Shown: positions 45,301-51,625, counted from the stretch's first letter. The stretch is DNA of 64,000 nt from CALBPI01 sp038521865 (GCA_038521865.1 JBCBKO010000002.1:372001-436000); one strand, 5' to 3'. The notes: a model not told the origin generated them from the sequence alone. A program made the numbers and translations.

Positions 45301-46378
45301 TCTGCCCCGCAAGCTCAATTCTCGATCTAGGTTGTGCGTTAACGTCGACTGTTGTTTCTGGGTCATCAAGTTCGAGGAGAACTTCAGTGATCGAACCCTC
45401 GCCGAGCGTCAGCGTGCCACCTTGCTGGGCTTGCAAGTCGACACCGGCTGCGTTGCCCGTGATGGCGACGTCGTTTCGAGCAACCAGTCGGATCGATCCG
45501 TTCTGCCGGACACTGGTGGTTGCGGAGAGTCTGCCTAACTGGTTCACAGCGAGACCGGCGAGGGTAATGTTCCCCCGGTCGGCAGCGATTCGACCCACCA
45601 GCTCACCCGCATCGAGCGTTCCGTCGCCGTTGGTAACTACGCCTTCGCCGTCGACTTCAACAATGAGTCCGCGCAGCGCGTCATCGTCGCTTGCAGCGAG
45701 GAAGATGCGACTTCCGGCCGCCAGTATTGTCTGGCCTTCTGGTGTCTCGATAGTCCCGCGGTTAGTGATCTCAGGTGCGAAAATCAGAATGCGACCACCG
45801 TCGGCACCCAAAAAAGCGCCCTGTTCAATAGTGACCGACCCCGTGAGCACGGGATCGCCGTTCACGTCGGTAAATGCCTCAAACGCAGCCTCGTTCGCGC
45901 GACCCGCCCCGAGAATGCCGTTCTCAAGTGCCTCAGGCGTCAAGTCCAGGCTGGAAGCAATCAACGTGGCCACATTAACGGTCGAGTTTTCACCGAACAG
46001 AAAACCGTTTTGGTTGAGCAGATAGACTTGGCCGTTCGCTTCGAGTGCGCCAAAAATTCGTGATGGATCGTTTTGAAAAATACGATTGAGGGCGATTGAA
46101 GACTCATCCGGCTGCACAAATTGGACGCGCCCTCCTTCGCCGATGTTGAAGCTCGCCCAGTTCAGAGTGGCAAAGTCGGTACTCTGAAGGATGTTGAACG
46201 TTCCCTCGCTGCTTGAGCCCGTAACACTCCCTTCGGTGACCCATGTGGCGGGACCGTTGGCACCGCAAGCCCCAGCACTGCACGGCACCGGGAGTTCCTG
46301 AGCGCGAGCGGAGGGACCAGCGGCAAGGATTGCCGCAACTGATGCAGACAGCAGTGTGGGGCGGATATGAAGCTTCAT
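36335..46378 (-). CDS. Giant two-partner secretion exoprotein (TpsA, filamentous-haemagglutinin-like)
   Basis: About 3,347 residues. A signal peptide (MKLHIRPTLLSASVAAILAAGPSARA) is followed by a TPS secretion domain (about 27-250, with TFNILQSTDFATLNWASFNIGEGGRVQF, FQNDPSRIFGALEANGQVYLLNQNGFLFG and LIASSLDL). More than 2,500 residues of beta-helix-like repeats follow, poor in cysteine and rich in Asp, Gly, Ser and Ala. The last 12 residues hold two cysteines seven residues apart (DCDPETGENCEAE). It is secreted by the TpsB encoded just upstream and probably forms a long surface fibre for adhesion or matrix binding. The ATG at 46378 overlaps the tpsB stop by one base (TGATG); 46390 is an in-frame alternative. 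Confidence 0.93.
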   Translation of the reverse strand: MKLHIRPTLLSASVAAILAAGPSARAQELPVPCSAGACGANGPATWVTEGSVTGSSSEGTFNILQSTDFATLNWASFNIGEGGRVQFVQPDESSIALNRIFQNDPSRIFGALEANGQVYLLNQNGFLFGENSTVNVATLIASSLDLTPEALENGILGAGRANEAAFEAFTDVNGDPVLTGSVTIEQGAFLGADGGRILIFAPEITNRGTIETPEGQTILAAGSRIFLAASDDDALRGLIVEVDGEGVVTNGDGTLDAGELVGRIAADRGNITLAGLAVNQLGRLSATTSVRQNGSIRLVARNDVAITGNAAGVDLQAQQGGTLTLGEGSITEVLLELDDPETTVDVNAQPRSRIELAGQTVTIEADALLSAKAGVVEVFAAEAQQVNPANFSDVADDSSILIDGGALIDVSGASANRSASDNIIEVELRGNQLADSPLQRDGALRSETVRVDIRQRGVRADGSAWQGTPLADASGEISNIERSVAERNLTGGTISLQSQGVVKVAENATLNISGGVVNYAGGDVSTTQVLGRDGQIYDIAEADRGREYVGIVDSFVVEHPRWGVTEVFPGFRSGDGGTFEPAYSEGYDAGTVSINAPNFVLDGNIDATTVVGRYQRRVAGEIPADSLYRAFDELPLGGELLLGNTIANQTLAQFVTGNIRFASELTLDDFNGRSSVDDYVSVLRPELFGSNGITRATMAANGVISLGEGVALNLGPGGRFDAAASQINFAGSIDAAGGDVALRARLTRALAPDGVRLDVAAGAEIDVSGVWVNDNRELSSGFDPLPIDGGNVTLTSASGPLVLASGALIDVSGGAQRTVDGRIVAGDAGAIAISASSNPDDGAPVDITLDATLRAFALANGGQLSIAANGICVSEIDCAQDAGTLWLTPDLFAGSGFGSLDLTANLTGLLVVEGTDIQLQQQNFELPETTRFLGSERSLGDIAGIAVLPDLFRQPIDLSLNAFVTDLADFDFSAVSLEPGVRIGANSNIVLDPGAQFRVESNAIVAIDGRIRAPGGLVDVVANNDLQGNLIRPPGGVWVNAGAAIDVGGTSLVFVDDLGRRTGRVLNGGIIALTAERGGVVVATGSDLELSGATESLDILDGPLTNLSFTRQQIASNGGLLSLRGAEYVLIDANVNASAATKLGGEGGTVAITIDGNLRGNQLPTDGVGNPLVSLNTRRIQVERNRRAIALPVGENVPDSIIGLARVSEEWLEAAAFANVFLSAESLFSTDLGGNFLAAVGEIRFDGGVDLALDGTLSLNAANIAGGAGDVALSAHYLSIGHVNPRAQNIGDAANARTGNFSAVADLIDVTGFSRISGFETVTLDSAGDIRLVGFQPQTAGGRGALTGSNRTVVGSLTTSADLSMTAQQVYPTTLTDFSLNVDRLDGRFSLAGRSGTASDVLSAGGRLTINASDITSTGVLRAPFGEIVLNADSVTLADGSVTSTSLNGQIVPFGSLQAGFDWTYSLAANQTLVFDGEVNTLPSPSVRISADNIDLAGGAEIDISSGGDLLASEFVTGIGGTDDYLSPEVTPGLFAILPGLNLPYAPIDPQIANEGETGLSVGDTVSLSGIGNLPAGTYTLLPARYALVPGAVLVRPVDGYTDILPEQQFVSTEGGVIIAGRSGNRAGRLDSRSSGFEILPQSQAFAEASYTLGAATEFFAETNFRTPSDAGAVVFAAGESLSLVGSLVADAAGRGASVDIAGASLSVVNQLNDAADGVVQLLAEDLVNLGAESILLGGERTAQTDGEAIEVIANTVTIGEGVTLSAPDIILVGEDSVTVEAGARVVAEDEADDAPPLLLSGDSALIRVRSGQQTDLVRTDAMGLTGELLIADGATLSSAGAIALDATSDVTVDGVLDVDGGALRLGANEVTIGDSDADTGGLRLTADLLSGISASELFISANTAIAVVGDAQISVSDRLVLQTEGITAETGARLSLSAADIELSGKDSGNPISTDIVSGTELNASAERITLGDGQISLEGFERVALSSGEALIAAGEGRIETAGDLELQTPAIRVGSSGEYTIAASGALTATGGTGVRDNSATPGGLLRLEGDTVSLDTTVRAESGAVDIAADNGIELGGSALIDTSGTTRVFSDVSLATPGGQVRLSTTEGDVSLNEGSVIDVSAPGDANAGRIELLADAGSVMTAGALQASGAERSGDLTVRAETLPGFATLLNATEQGRFEGVIRFDQRNGDLTLSTTDSLRARQISLVTGGDLGIDGDITLLGGDALFAAGTDFRLTGALVSEADTADSDSRIEILSQTGGLELASGSMIRLGSEDTLTLTLGRDALVSGALQVDGDIDGGRAVYVDGLATYGDSVITASDTVADSSNPLFGDAETFAASFDQIAADVGFVNDERFILRPAIAIESTGDLTVDSEFNLFEWRFGDDTPGVLTLRAGGNLLFNESLNDGFTNASTHTLERTSESWSYKLVAGADLDAVNPLATNASSDSGDIVLAPGTPGAGRRGATYTLIRTGTGNIDLAAARDVVFGNQASVIYTSGIATDGVALSSRGDLGNRTYPDLGGDITLSAGRDVIGAPSNQLFTSWLWRTGRELNATRQVATGWTVAFGSFEQNLAALGGGDVQVTAGRDVVDFSASIPSIGRQVGGTTPEESVVELAGGGDLLVSAGRDLLGGSYLVGLGDATIVAGGTIDAGTDFAPIFGVGTGSIDVQARKDLSIASVLNPTLLPQGTQQGSTSLTRSFFSTYADTARIDLRSISGDVVTEDVTFDTDPITSTFTGLDAFVGFESAFTFAPPTVTMTSFGGDVNVRGPLSLFPSSDGDLQIFAENNITFGTDRRGIAIVQSDAPASLIGTVETPRGVSFDPIRLLLTLSGDPNFNSAIPVFRDVPGFNRVIARTGDVSMVTQSLQSQAVLYSPRPIQISAGRDIANLGLFIQHPDAAAVSTLEAGRDIIYPNARTNEGQLQGNSREIEVAGAGNLILIAGRDIDFQTAAGVTTSGDIENPALAETGASVSLLAGLNGNTPDYDAFIDAYLLESDLYDEALLAFVATFDGAPASSKDAALDTFRGFDRQTQLVLLERVLFDELRASGREAANPGDLNGDFTRGFDALVTLFPGANPDIESGEVNAFDGDIRLFFSRIYTLDGGDIQLIAPGGEVNAGLASPPTAFGIVKGPEDLGIVAQGVGDINSVSFGDFAVNESRVFAADGGNILVWSTRGDIDAGRGAKTAISAPPPQVTIDPTDGSLQIVFPAALTGSGIQTIATSEGTEPGDVDLFAPRGVVNAGDAGIVAGNLTVAAVAVLGADNIDVSGVSIGVPVDTAVAPGLANVSAVASGAQQAAQDVVEPTGGEDDSDTPLADAALGFLDVFIVSFGDCDPETGENCEAE

Positions 46379-47940
46379 CAGAAATTCCACCGCAATTGGA
46401 AATGAAACCTTTCGTCACCAGCCTGGACGTTTGTGCTGTCCTCTAAGGGATGTGCGTAGTCCACTGCAGCGAGTAGGCCGTTGTCGGACACCAATCGAAA
46501 TCCGACGCCTGTACTGCTGAGATCGAATCGTGCCGGCTGTCCGGGTAATGCCTGATTGATACCCATGGTGGCTGCATCATAAAAGGCGAGAAAATACAGA
46601 TTGTCGACCCACGGGCCGAGTCTGCCGCCAATGTTGGGCGAACGCAGTTCGAAATTGACGAACCCACCGTAGTCGGCCAACCGCTCGGCCTCCAGATAAC
46701 CGCGTACCGATGTCGCACCACCGATTGCAATCTGCTCATTTGCGATCAGTGGCTCTGGCGATAGCTGTCCTGCGATGCGCCCGTAGAATCCGGTACCGCC
46801 CCAACCACGCAGTAGTTGCTCAGTACCGACGCGCAAATAGTAATAATTGGGTTTGGCGTTGAAGCGTTTGTCTTCGAACTCTTGGACGTCATTACCTAAG
46901 GCACGAATACCAAAGCCCAAACCAAAATCGTAACTGGAGCGGTACTTCTCGAAATTCCATCCGAAATTGTAATTTGCCGTCATGTGCGTATAGCGAATCG
47001 GTGTTTCAAGGGTCTCACCGATGACTTCATTGAAGTCCTTGTTGTCGGCGCCGAGCGTAAAACTGTGGAACAGGGAGGTATTGCTTTCCATCGGCCGCAC
47101 ATACCGAAACCCATAGATACGCGCGTCGCCCAGCACGTTCAGGTCACCGGCCGTGAATACATCACTACTGGTGTCGACAGCGTATAACGCGAGTACGGCA
47201 GGGCTTTCCTCAAACCGCCAGAGGTAGGTCAGCGCCCAGACCTCGCTGTCCTCCTGGCGTTCAGGCGCCGTCGTATATTGGAGGGAAAGCGAATGAAACT
47301 GCTGAAACAGGTTGTCGTAAGACAGTGTTGCGCTGGCGCGAAGCTCCGCCGTGTCCACTGTGAATCGGTCGTTGACATCGATACCCGCATGAACCGGGAG
47401 CTGGTCCTCGACTCGCAAATCGAGGTCAATTTCGCCTGCGTTGCGACCCGCGCGTATCACCGGAGTGACGGATCGATCCGCAGATCTTTGGTTGACCGCC
47501 GCGAGATCGTCTTGCAAATCCCCAAAATGAATGGGTTTGCCGGGTTCCAATGAATCCATCTCATTCAGGACATCGCGTCCCGACACATACTCGGCATCGT
47601 AGACTCGAGTCCGACCAAGAACACCTTCGACAACCTCGATTCGCACGATACCCTGCTCGACGGTTTGCTCGGGCAGCGTCACCAGTGCCGTGTTGAAGCC
47701 AGCGGTGCGATACGCGTTGGCAACTGCAGCACGTGCATCTTGCATATCGTCGACTGTTCTGGCGGGTCCCAGATAGGGATAAACCGCCCGCTCGATCGTT
47801 CGGGCATCCAGTGCCGTGTTGCCGCCTACTCTGATCTCCCAAACATCAAATGCAGGCGCTGCTTCATCCTGGTCTTGTGCGTGCGCAGGCGCGACAACAA
47901 GGCCTGCCATGATGCCGCAAAGGAGGATTCGAAACTTCAC
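46378..47940 (-). CDS. TpsB outer-membrane transporter (ShlB/FhaC/HecB type)
   Basis: About 520 residues. A signal peptide (ending APAHA) is followed by POTRA domains (about 28-200, with VWEIRVGGNTALDARTIERAV and GIVRIEVVEGVLGRTRV) and a 16-strand barrel with the L6 motif SVRGYLEAE and a terminal Phe (LRWNF). It moves the TpsA protein across the outer membrane. I chose the GTG at 47940, right before the signal peptide and with GGGG six bases upstream. An ATG at 48030 is in frame, but the 30 extra residues would translate two strong hairpins and would bury the signal peptide. Confidence 0.92.
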   Translation of the reverse strand: MKFRILLCGIMAGLVVAPAHAQDQDEAAPAFDVWEIRVGGNTALDARTIERAVYPYLGPARTVDDMQDARAAVANAYRTAGFNTALVTLPEQTVEQGIVRIEVVEGVLGRTRVYDAEYVSGRDVLNEMDSLEPGKPIHFGDLQDDLAAVNQRSADRSVTPVIRAGRNAGEIDLDLRVEDQLPVHAGIDVNDRFTVDTAELRASATLSYDNLFQQFHSLSLQYTTAPERQEDSEVWALTYLWRFEESPAVLALYAVDTSSDVFTAGDLNVLGDARIYGFRYVRPMESNTSLFHSFTLGADNKDFNEVIGETLETPIRYTHMTANYNFGWNFEKYRSSYDFGLGFGIRALGNDVQEFEDKRFNAKPNYYYLRVGTEQLLRGWGGTGFYGRIAGQLSPEPLIANEQIAIGGATSVRGYLEAERLADYGGFVNFELRSPNIGGRLGPWVDNLYFLAFYDAATMGINQALPGQPARFDLSSTGVGFRLVSDNGLLAAVDYAHPLEDSTNVQAGDERFHFQLRWNF

Positions 47941-47981
47941 TGTATGCCCCAAGGATCGTTCTTTATTTGTCTTCTTAAAGC

Positions 47982-48053
47982 GGCAAAGACACGGCGCCTC
48001 TTCCGAGACGCCGTGCCCCCACTTTGCCATTGCGAACGACTGGCGTTCGCAAT
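47982..48053 (-). terminator. Two adjacent hairpins upstream of tpsB (partial terminator, attenuator or processing site)
   Basis: In the minus-strand RNA the first hairpin is a perfect ten-base-pair stem, ATTGCGAACG with CGTTCGCAAT, at 48029-48053. Directly next to it, CACGGCGTCTC pairs with GAGGCGCCGTG around a GGAA tetraloop (47990-48015), and GGCAAAG/CTTTGCC arms (47982-47988 and 48022-48028) extend it. There is no long T-run after either, so full termination is doubtful. They lie 22 bases after the PBP-like gene and before the tpsB start. Confidence 0.6.
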
Positions 48054-48075
48054 TCAGGTCAAGTCGGTTCGGGAC

Positions 48076-49530
48076 TTACTGTCCACCACCGATGATCTGG
48101 CTGAACGGCGTAGCAACAACTGGCTCGCAGTTGTTTGAGCTACCGCTGAACGAACGCGAGAACGAGCTGACCGGGTTAGAGCGCATGTCTGCGATGCTAA
48201 CCGGAGCTGCGTTTTCAACAATCGACGTACCGTTAGCACGGCCCAGGATGCCGTGATCACCGCCGAGGTTCTGCGAACCAACGTTAAGGTCAGCGATAAT
48301 GCTTGGCGTACCGATCGTGGAAACGATTTCGTTCACGATGCTGCCTGCGACGCCGGTCGGGCCGCCAGAGCTACGTACGTTCAGTACGTTCTCGGTCACG
48401 AAGTGGTAACCACCGTTTGCAGTCTCCTGCAGGGTCGGAGCAGCACCATCGATACCGATGAAGCGGAACTGACGTGACGTTGCACCAACGGGGTTGATGC
48501 CGGTGTTCGTGGACAACACGCCGATCGCGTAGAAGTCGTTGTCGAAACGATCCTGCAAGCAATCACGTACGTCGCCTGATCCATCACCCGCGAAGATGAA
48601 GTCACCGCCGAACGCAGCGTTCGTGTAGTCGCAACCGCCAGCAAGGCAGCCGATGGTGTCAGGCGCCACGAACGTGGTGACTGATCCGTTGCAACGCTCG
48701 TTCAACACGAATGCCGCGAACGATGCCTGCGTACCAGAGTCGTTTCCGCGACGGCAAACGTACACATCTTCGCCCGGCAAGAAAGCGGTGCCGTCTTGCG
48801 CGAAGAATTCGTCCCAGGTAAACGCTTCACCGTTGAAGACACGCGAGAGCTGACCGCGGGTCAGATTCGGTACGTTCGCCGGATCGTCGTCCTGCGGCAG
48901 ACCCTGTGCAGCCTGCAAAGCACGATACAGGTTCAGCGTAACCGCGGGTGAGAAAATGATCTGGAACAGCGGGTTTGCGTTCAACGCCGCAATGTCGCCC
49001 GGTGTGGTGGTGGTGAACAGTGCAGCTTCCACGTCAGCTACGCCTGCGTCTGGCACCGTGTTAACGACGCCTGTGCATCCGTTGCTCAGCGTGTAAGCTG
49101 CGAGTGCGCCGCCTGCCGGAACCGCGATACCCGTGTTCGCACACGTAGGTGCTGACGGATCGAGGAAGTCAAGACCAATGCTGCGTGCAACGTTACGCGT
49201 ACCGTTGTTCGAACCACCGTTGGATTCCTTAGCGATCAGGATTGACTGGCCTGCAACCGAAGAGCCCGAGCGGCCCGTGCAAGCAACCATGAACTGATCG
49301 TTTGCGTCGGTCGCTTCTGAACCGGTCGTATCGATGTAGACGTCAGCGGTGCCAGGCTCGCAGATGCCATTCTGTGCAAGAATGGTGATCTGATAGAGCG
49401 CCTGGTTGGTCGCTGTAGCGCCAGAAATGTACAACTGGTTGTCGGCCGGTACGGTCGATGAGTCGATGGCCATAGCCGGAACGCTTGCAAGAGCAGTCGT
49501 TACGGCGAGTGCCTTAAAAATAGCTTTCAT
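48076..49530 (-). CDS. Secreted PBP-like (substrate-binding-fold) protein, function unknown
   Basis: 484 residues with a clear signal peptide (MKAIFKALAVTTALASVPAMA). The mature part resembles PstS-like type-2 periplasmic binding proteins (ADNQLYISGATATNQALYQ at the start, NLTRGQLSRVFNGEAFTWDEFF in the middle, and an RRGNDSGTQASF segment). No transporter genes accompany it, so an uptake role is not supported. It has several cysteines (for example in IGCLAGGCDY and RDCLQDRF) that fit a secreted, disulphide-bonded protein. It lies between a VPVPA-tail gene and tpsB, separated from tpsB by two hairpins. A role in the surface system is inferred from position only. Confidence 0.75.
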   Translation of the reverse strand: MKAIFKALAVTTALASVPAMAIDSSTVPADNQLYISGATATNQALYQITILAQNGICEPGTADVYIDTTGSEATDANDQFMVACTGRSGSSVAGQSILIAKESNGGSNNGTRNVARSIGLDFLDPSAPTCANTGIAVPAGGALAAYTLSNGCTGVVNTVPDAGVADVEAALFTTTTPGDIAALNANPLFQIIFSPAVTLNLYRALQAAQGLPQDDDPANVPNLTRGQLSRVFNGEAFTWDEFFAQDGTAFLPGEDVYVCRRGNDSGTQASFAAFVLNERCNGSVTTFVAPDTIGCLAGGCDYTNAAFGGDFIFAGDGSGDVRDCLQDRFDNDFYAIGVLSTNTGINPVGATSRQFRFIGIDGAAPTLQETANGGYHFVTENVLNVRSSGGPTGVAGSIVNEIVSTIGTPSIIADLNVGSQNLGGDHGILGRANGTSIVENAAPVSIADMRSNPVSSFSRSFSGSSNNCEPVVATPFSQIIGGGQ

Positions 49531-49560
49531 TCGAAAAACTCCTAAATGGAATGGAGAGAG

Positions 49561-50322
49561 TTAGGCTGCTTGCTTGCGACGCGAAATTACGCCGAAGCCG
49601 AGCAGGCCGCTGATGAGCATCCAGATCGCCGCTGGCACCGGCACTACCGAGTAGTTCAGGTTGCCGTTCGCGTCGAGCAGCCAGGTCGCGCCTGGAGCCG
49701 CGAGGGAAACAACTGCATCGTCAGACGGGCGAATCCGGCTAGCGGTATTCTGCGTCAAGCTGTAGAAGCTCAATGCCTGACCGATGGATCCTGCCGCTGA
49801 GAACGGAAGCTGCACGCTCAGATCACCCCAGCTTGCCTGGCCGGCGTAGGTGCCTTCGTTCGCTGTCGCAGCTGGGCAAACCGGATCGGCACCGCAAGCA
49901 GAATCCAACTGGAAGTAGAACGCCTGAGAGTTCTGGAAGGTACCCGCAACGTTGCCGCTGGTCACTGCAGGCAGTGTCGAGCCGCCTGTTGTGTACAAAG
50001 CACCACGGCCGCGGGTCGCATCCGGACCTGTCGCCGTTACCTGGTACAGCAGGTTGGACGTTTCGCTACCGGAGAAAATGGTTGAGAACTGTGGCACTGC
50101 CGTTGAAAAGTTCGAAGCACCAAAAGTGCCGTTAGACAGGTCCTGGTAGAAGACGTTAGGGATCGCGTAGACCAGCGAGACGCCAGTGGTTGGATCCCAA
50201 ATAGAGACGATCAGTGCGCCACCGTTACCTGTTGCAGGATCCGGGAAAGCCTGAGCATCAGCTTCTTGCGAAAACGTCAACGCCAAAACGACGACGGCCG
50301 CAAACTGGATCAGATGTTTCAT
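49561..50322 (-). CDS. VPVPA-tail exosortase substrate protein
   Basis: 253 residues. A signal peptide (MKHLIQFAAVVVLALTFSQEADA) leads to a beta-rich Ser/Thr/Gly-rich mature part, with a cysteine pair in SACGADPVC. The tail has VPVPA, the hydrophobic helix IWMLISGLLGFGVI and SRRK, the full tripartite sorting signal. The exosortase at 15725-17299 is the likely processing enzyme. It is the first gene of the long minus-strand run with the PBP-like protein and the TPS pair, and the CRP-type site lies about 150 bases upstream. The function of the mature domain is unknown. Confidence 0.85.
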   Translation of the reverse strand: MKHLIQFAAVVVLALTFSQEADAQAFPDPATGNGGALIVSIWDPTTGVSLVYAIPNVFYQDLSNGTFGASNFSTAVPQFSTIFSGSETSNLLYQVTATGPDATRGRGALYTTGGSTLPAVTSGNVAGTFQNSQAFYFQLDSACGADPVCPAATANEGTYAGQASWGDLSVQLPFSAAGSIGQALSFYSLTQNTASRIRPSDDAVVSLAAPGATWLLDANGNLNYSVVPVPAAIWMLISGLLGFGVISRRKQAA

Positions 50323-50473
50323 CAGTTAAGCCCTTATAAATTGTGTAATGTGAGTGTTTGATTTCTTCCCTGGGGGCAATCAGTTCTCGCAACACACTGC
50401 GCCACGCCAACTGCCCGCACCGTGCAAACTACGGATCGAATGTGATCCAGCCTTGACCCGTTCATGAATAAAG

Positions 50474-50489
50474 TGTGATCCAGATCACA
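50474..50489. promoter_or_regulatory. CRP/Vfr/Clp-type binding site
   Basis: TGTGATCCAGATCACA is a perfect inverted repeat that matches the consensus TGTGA-N6-TCACA in all ten defined positions. It lies 152 bases upstream of the VPVPA-tail gene start (minus strand) and 357 upstream of the regulator start (plus strand). The site is seen directly; which gene it controls is not known. Confidence 0.75.
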
Positions 50490-50608
50490 GGTCGGGCGTG
50501 GTGTCAGCCACTTTGATGAAAAAAATGTGAACTAAATATGAAGCGCATGTGACTGATGTTCCTCATGGCACAGCCGGAAAGTGCGGTCTGTAGCTAGCTG
50601 CGGTGGCC

Positions 50609-50626
50609 ACTAAACGAATATTTAGT
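50609..50626. repeat. Inverted repeat ACTAAA-N6-TTTAGT
   Basis: Perfect six-base arms around CGAATA in the divergent region upstream of the PhoB-like gene. It may be an operator for a dimeric regulator or part of an AT-rich promoter. No regulator can be assigned. Confidence 0.4.
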
Positions 50627-50670
50627 TGACGCAGCAGCACGACACGCCAGACCGGTATTTAAATGCCTGT

Positions 50671-50687
50671 AAACAAAGCGTTTGTTT
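50671..50687. repeat. Inverted repeat AAACAAA-GCG-TTTGTTT
   Basis: Perfect seven-base arms with a three-base centre, 159 bases before the PhoB-like start. It is too tightly spaced and lacks the GC stem of a terminator, so an operator is more likely. The binding protein is unknown. Confidence 0.45.
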
Positions 50688-50845
50688 CACTGACCGCAGC
50701 ACCAAGAGACGCCGGTGCGGCATCATAGTTCTCGTACCTTGGATGCAACTGATTCGCTCTGACGGTGTTGTGTCTTAAAACCGCAACGGAAAGTTCATAT
50801 TTGCTGGCTAGCGTTTCGTTCCCACTCTGGGGAGAGGGCAATAAC

Positions 50846-51625
50846 ATGCTGAACACAGCAGACTCATCGTCAATATTGATAGTGGAAGACGAGGACGCCA
50901 TTCGAGGACTCCTCGCCTTTACGCTTTCCCGTACCGGTCACATCATCGAGGAGGCGAGTGATTGCGCGTCCGCGCGTTATGCCATTGAGCGTCGCCTCCC
51001 GGACTTGGTTTTGCTTGACTGGATGCTGCCCGACTCACCTGGGATCGAACTGCTACGCGAAGTGCGTCGCAATCCAAGAACTCGTGAACTCCCAGTCGTG
51101 ATGTTGACGTCCAGGTCGGAGGAGCACGACAGAATCAGTGCGCTGAAAAGCGGTGCCGATGACTATGTGACCAAGCCGTTTTCACGCGAAGAGTTGATGC
51201 TCCGAATCGAAGCAATCCTGCGACGGTGTAACCGTGTCGTTGAGGCTGGCAAACTGGATTTCGGTCCGCTGTCACTCGACTCGACGAGCCATCGTGCAGT
51301 GATAGACGGTAAAGACCTTAACCTGGGGCGCATGGAATTCCGACTTCTGAGATTCCTGATGATGAGCCCAGACCGTGTGTTCAGTCGGTGTCAGCTGCTT
51401 GATCAAGTATGGCAATCGGGCGGACATATTGAAGAGCGCACGATTGATGTACACATCATGCGCATTCGCTTGGCGCTCGGACGTGGAACATTTGGCGATT
51501 GCATAGAAACGGTCCGAGGGTTGGGCTATCGCTTCTCACCTCGAGCGCTGGAGACGCACACACTGGCACAAGTCTCCAACTCCAAAGAGGATCTAGTCTC
51601 CAATGCACAGCAACCAACGCGTTAG
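50846..51625 (+). CDS. PhoB/OmpR-family response regulator (orphan)
   Basis: 259 residues. The receiver domain has VEDEDA, the phospho-acceptor in LVLLDWMLPDSPG, TSRSEE and the KPFSREEL lysine. The winged-helix DNA-binding domain (about 130-230) has GRMEFRLLRFLM, RTIDVHIMRIRLAL and ETVRGLGYRFS. No histidine kinase gene is adjacent. I chose the ATG at 50846, which has GGGGAGAGGG upstream; a start at 50765 would add 27 residues before the receiver. The last 23 bases overlap the lipoprotein gene that follows, so the two are probably translated together. Confidence 0.92.
   Translation: MLNTADSSSILIVEDEDAIRGLLAFTLSRTGHIIEEASDCASARYAIERRLPDLVLLDWMLPDSPGIELLREVRRNPRTRELPVVMLTSRSEEHDRISALKSGADDYVTKPFSREELMLRIEAILRRCNRVVEAGKLDFGPLSLDSTSHRAVIDGKDLNLGRMEFRLLRFLMMSPDRVFSRCQLLDQVWQSGGHIEERTIDVHIMRIRLALGRGTFGDCIETVRGLGYRFSPRALETHTLAQVSNSKEDLVSNAQQPTR

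Larger units (their letters stand above)
50323..50845. promoter_or_regulatory. Divergent regulatory region (523 bases) between the VPVPA/TPS run and the PhoB-like gene
   Basis: No convincing gene lies here. Visible elements are a perfect CRP-type site (50474-50489), a related TGTGATCCAG half-site near 50451 and two inverted repeats (50609-50626 and 50671-50687). Short direct copies of TGTGA also occur, for example near 50526 and 50549. An 80-codon minus-strand frame crossing the region (50659-50901) overlaps the regulator start and has no family features. Confidence 0.5.

Noticed and set aside
46378..48030. Longer tpsB form starting at the ATG at 48030
   Set aside because: The extra 30 residues would be translated from two strong hairpins and would move the signal peptide away from the N terminus; the GTG at 47940 fits better.
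50659..50901. 80-codon minus-strand frame in the gene-free region before the PhoB-like gene
   Set aside because: It crosses inverted repeats and the regulator start with its ribosome site, and has no recognisable features.
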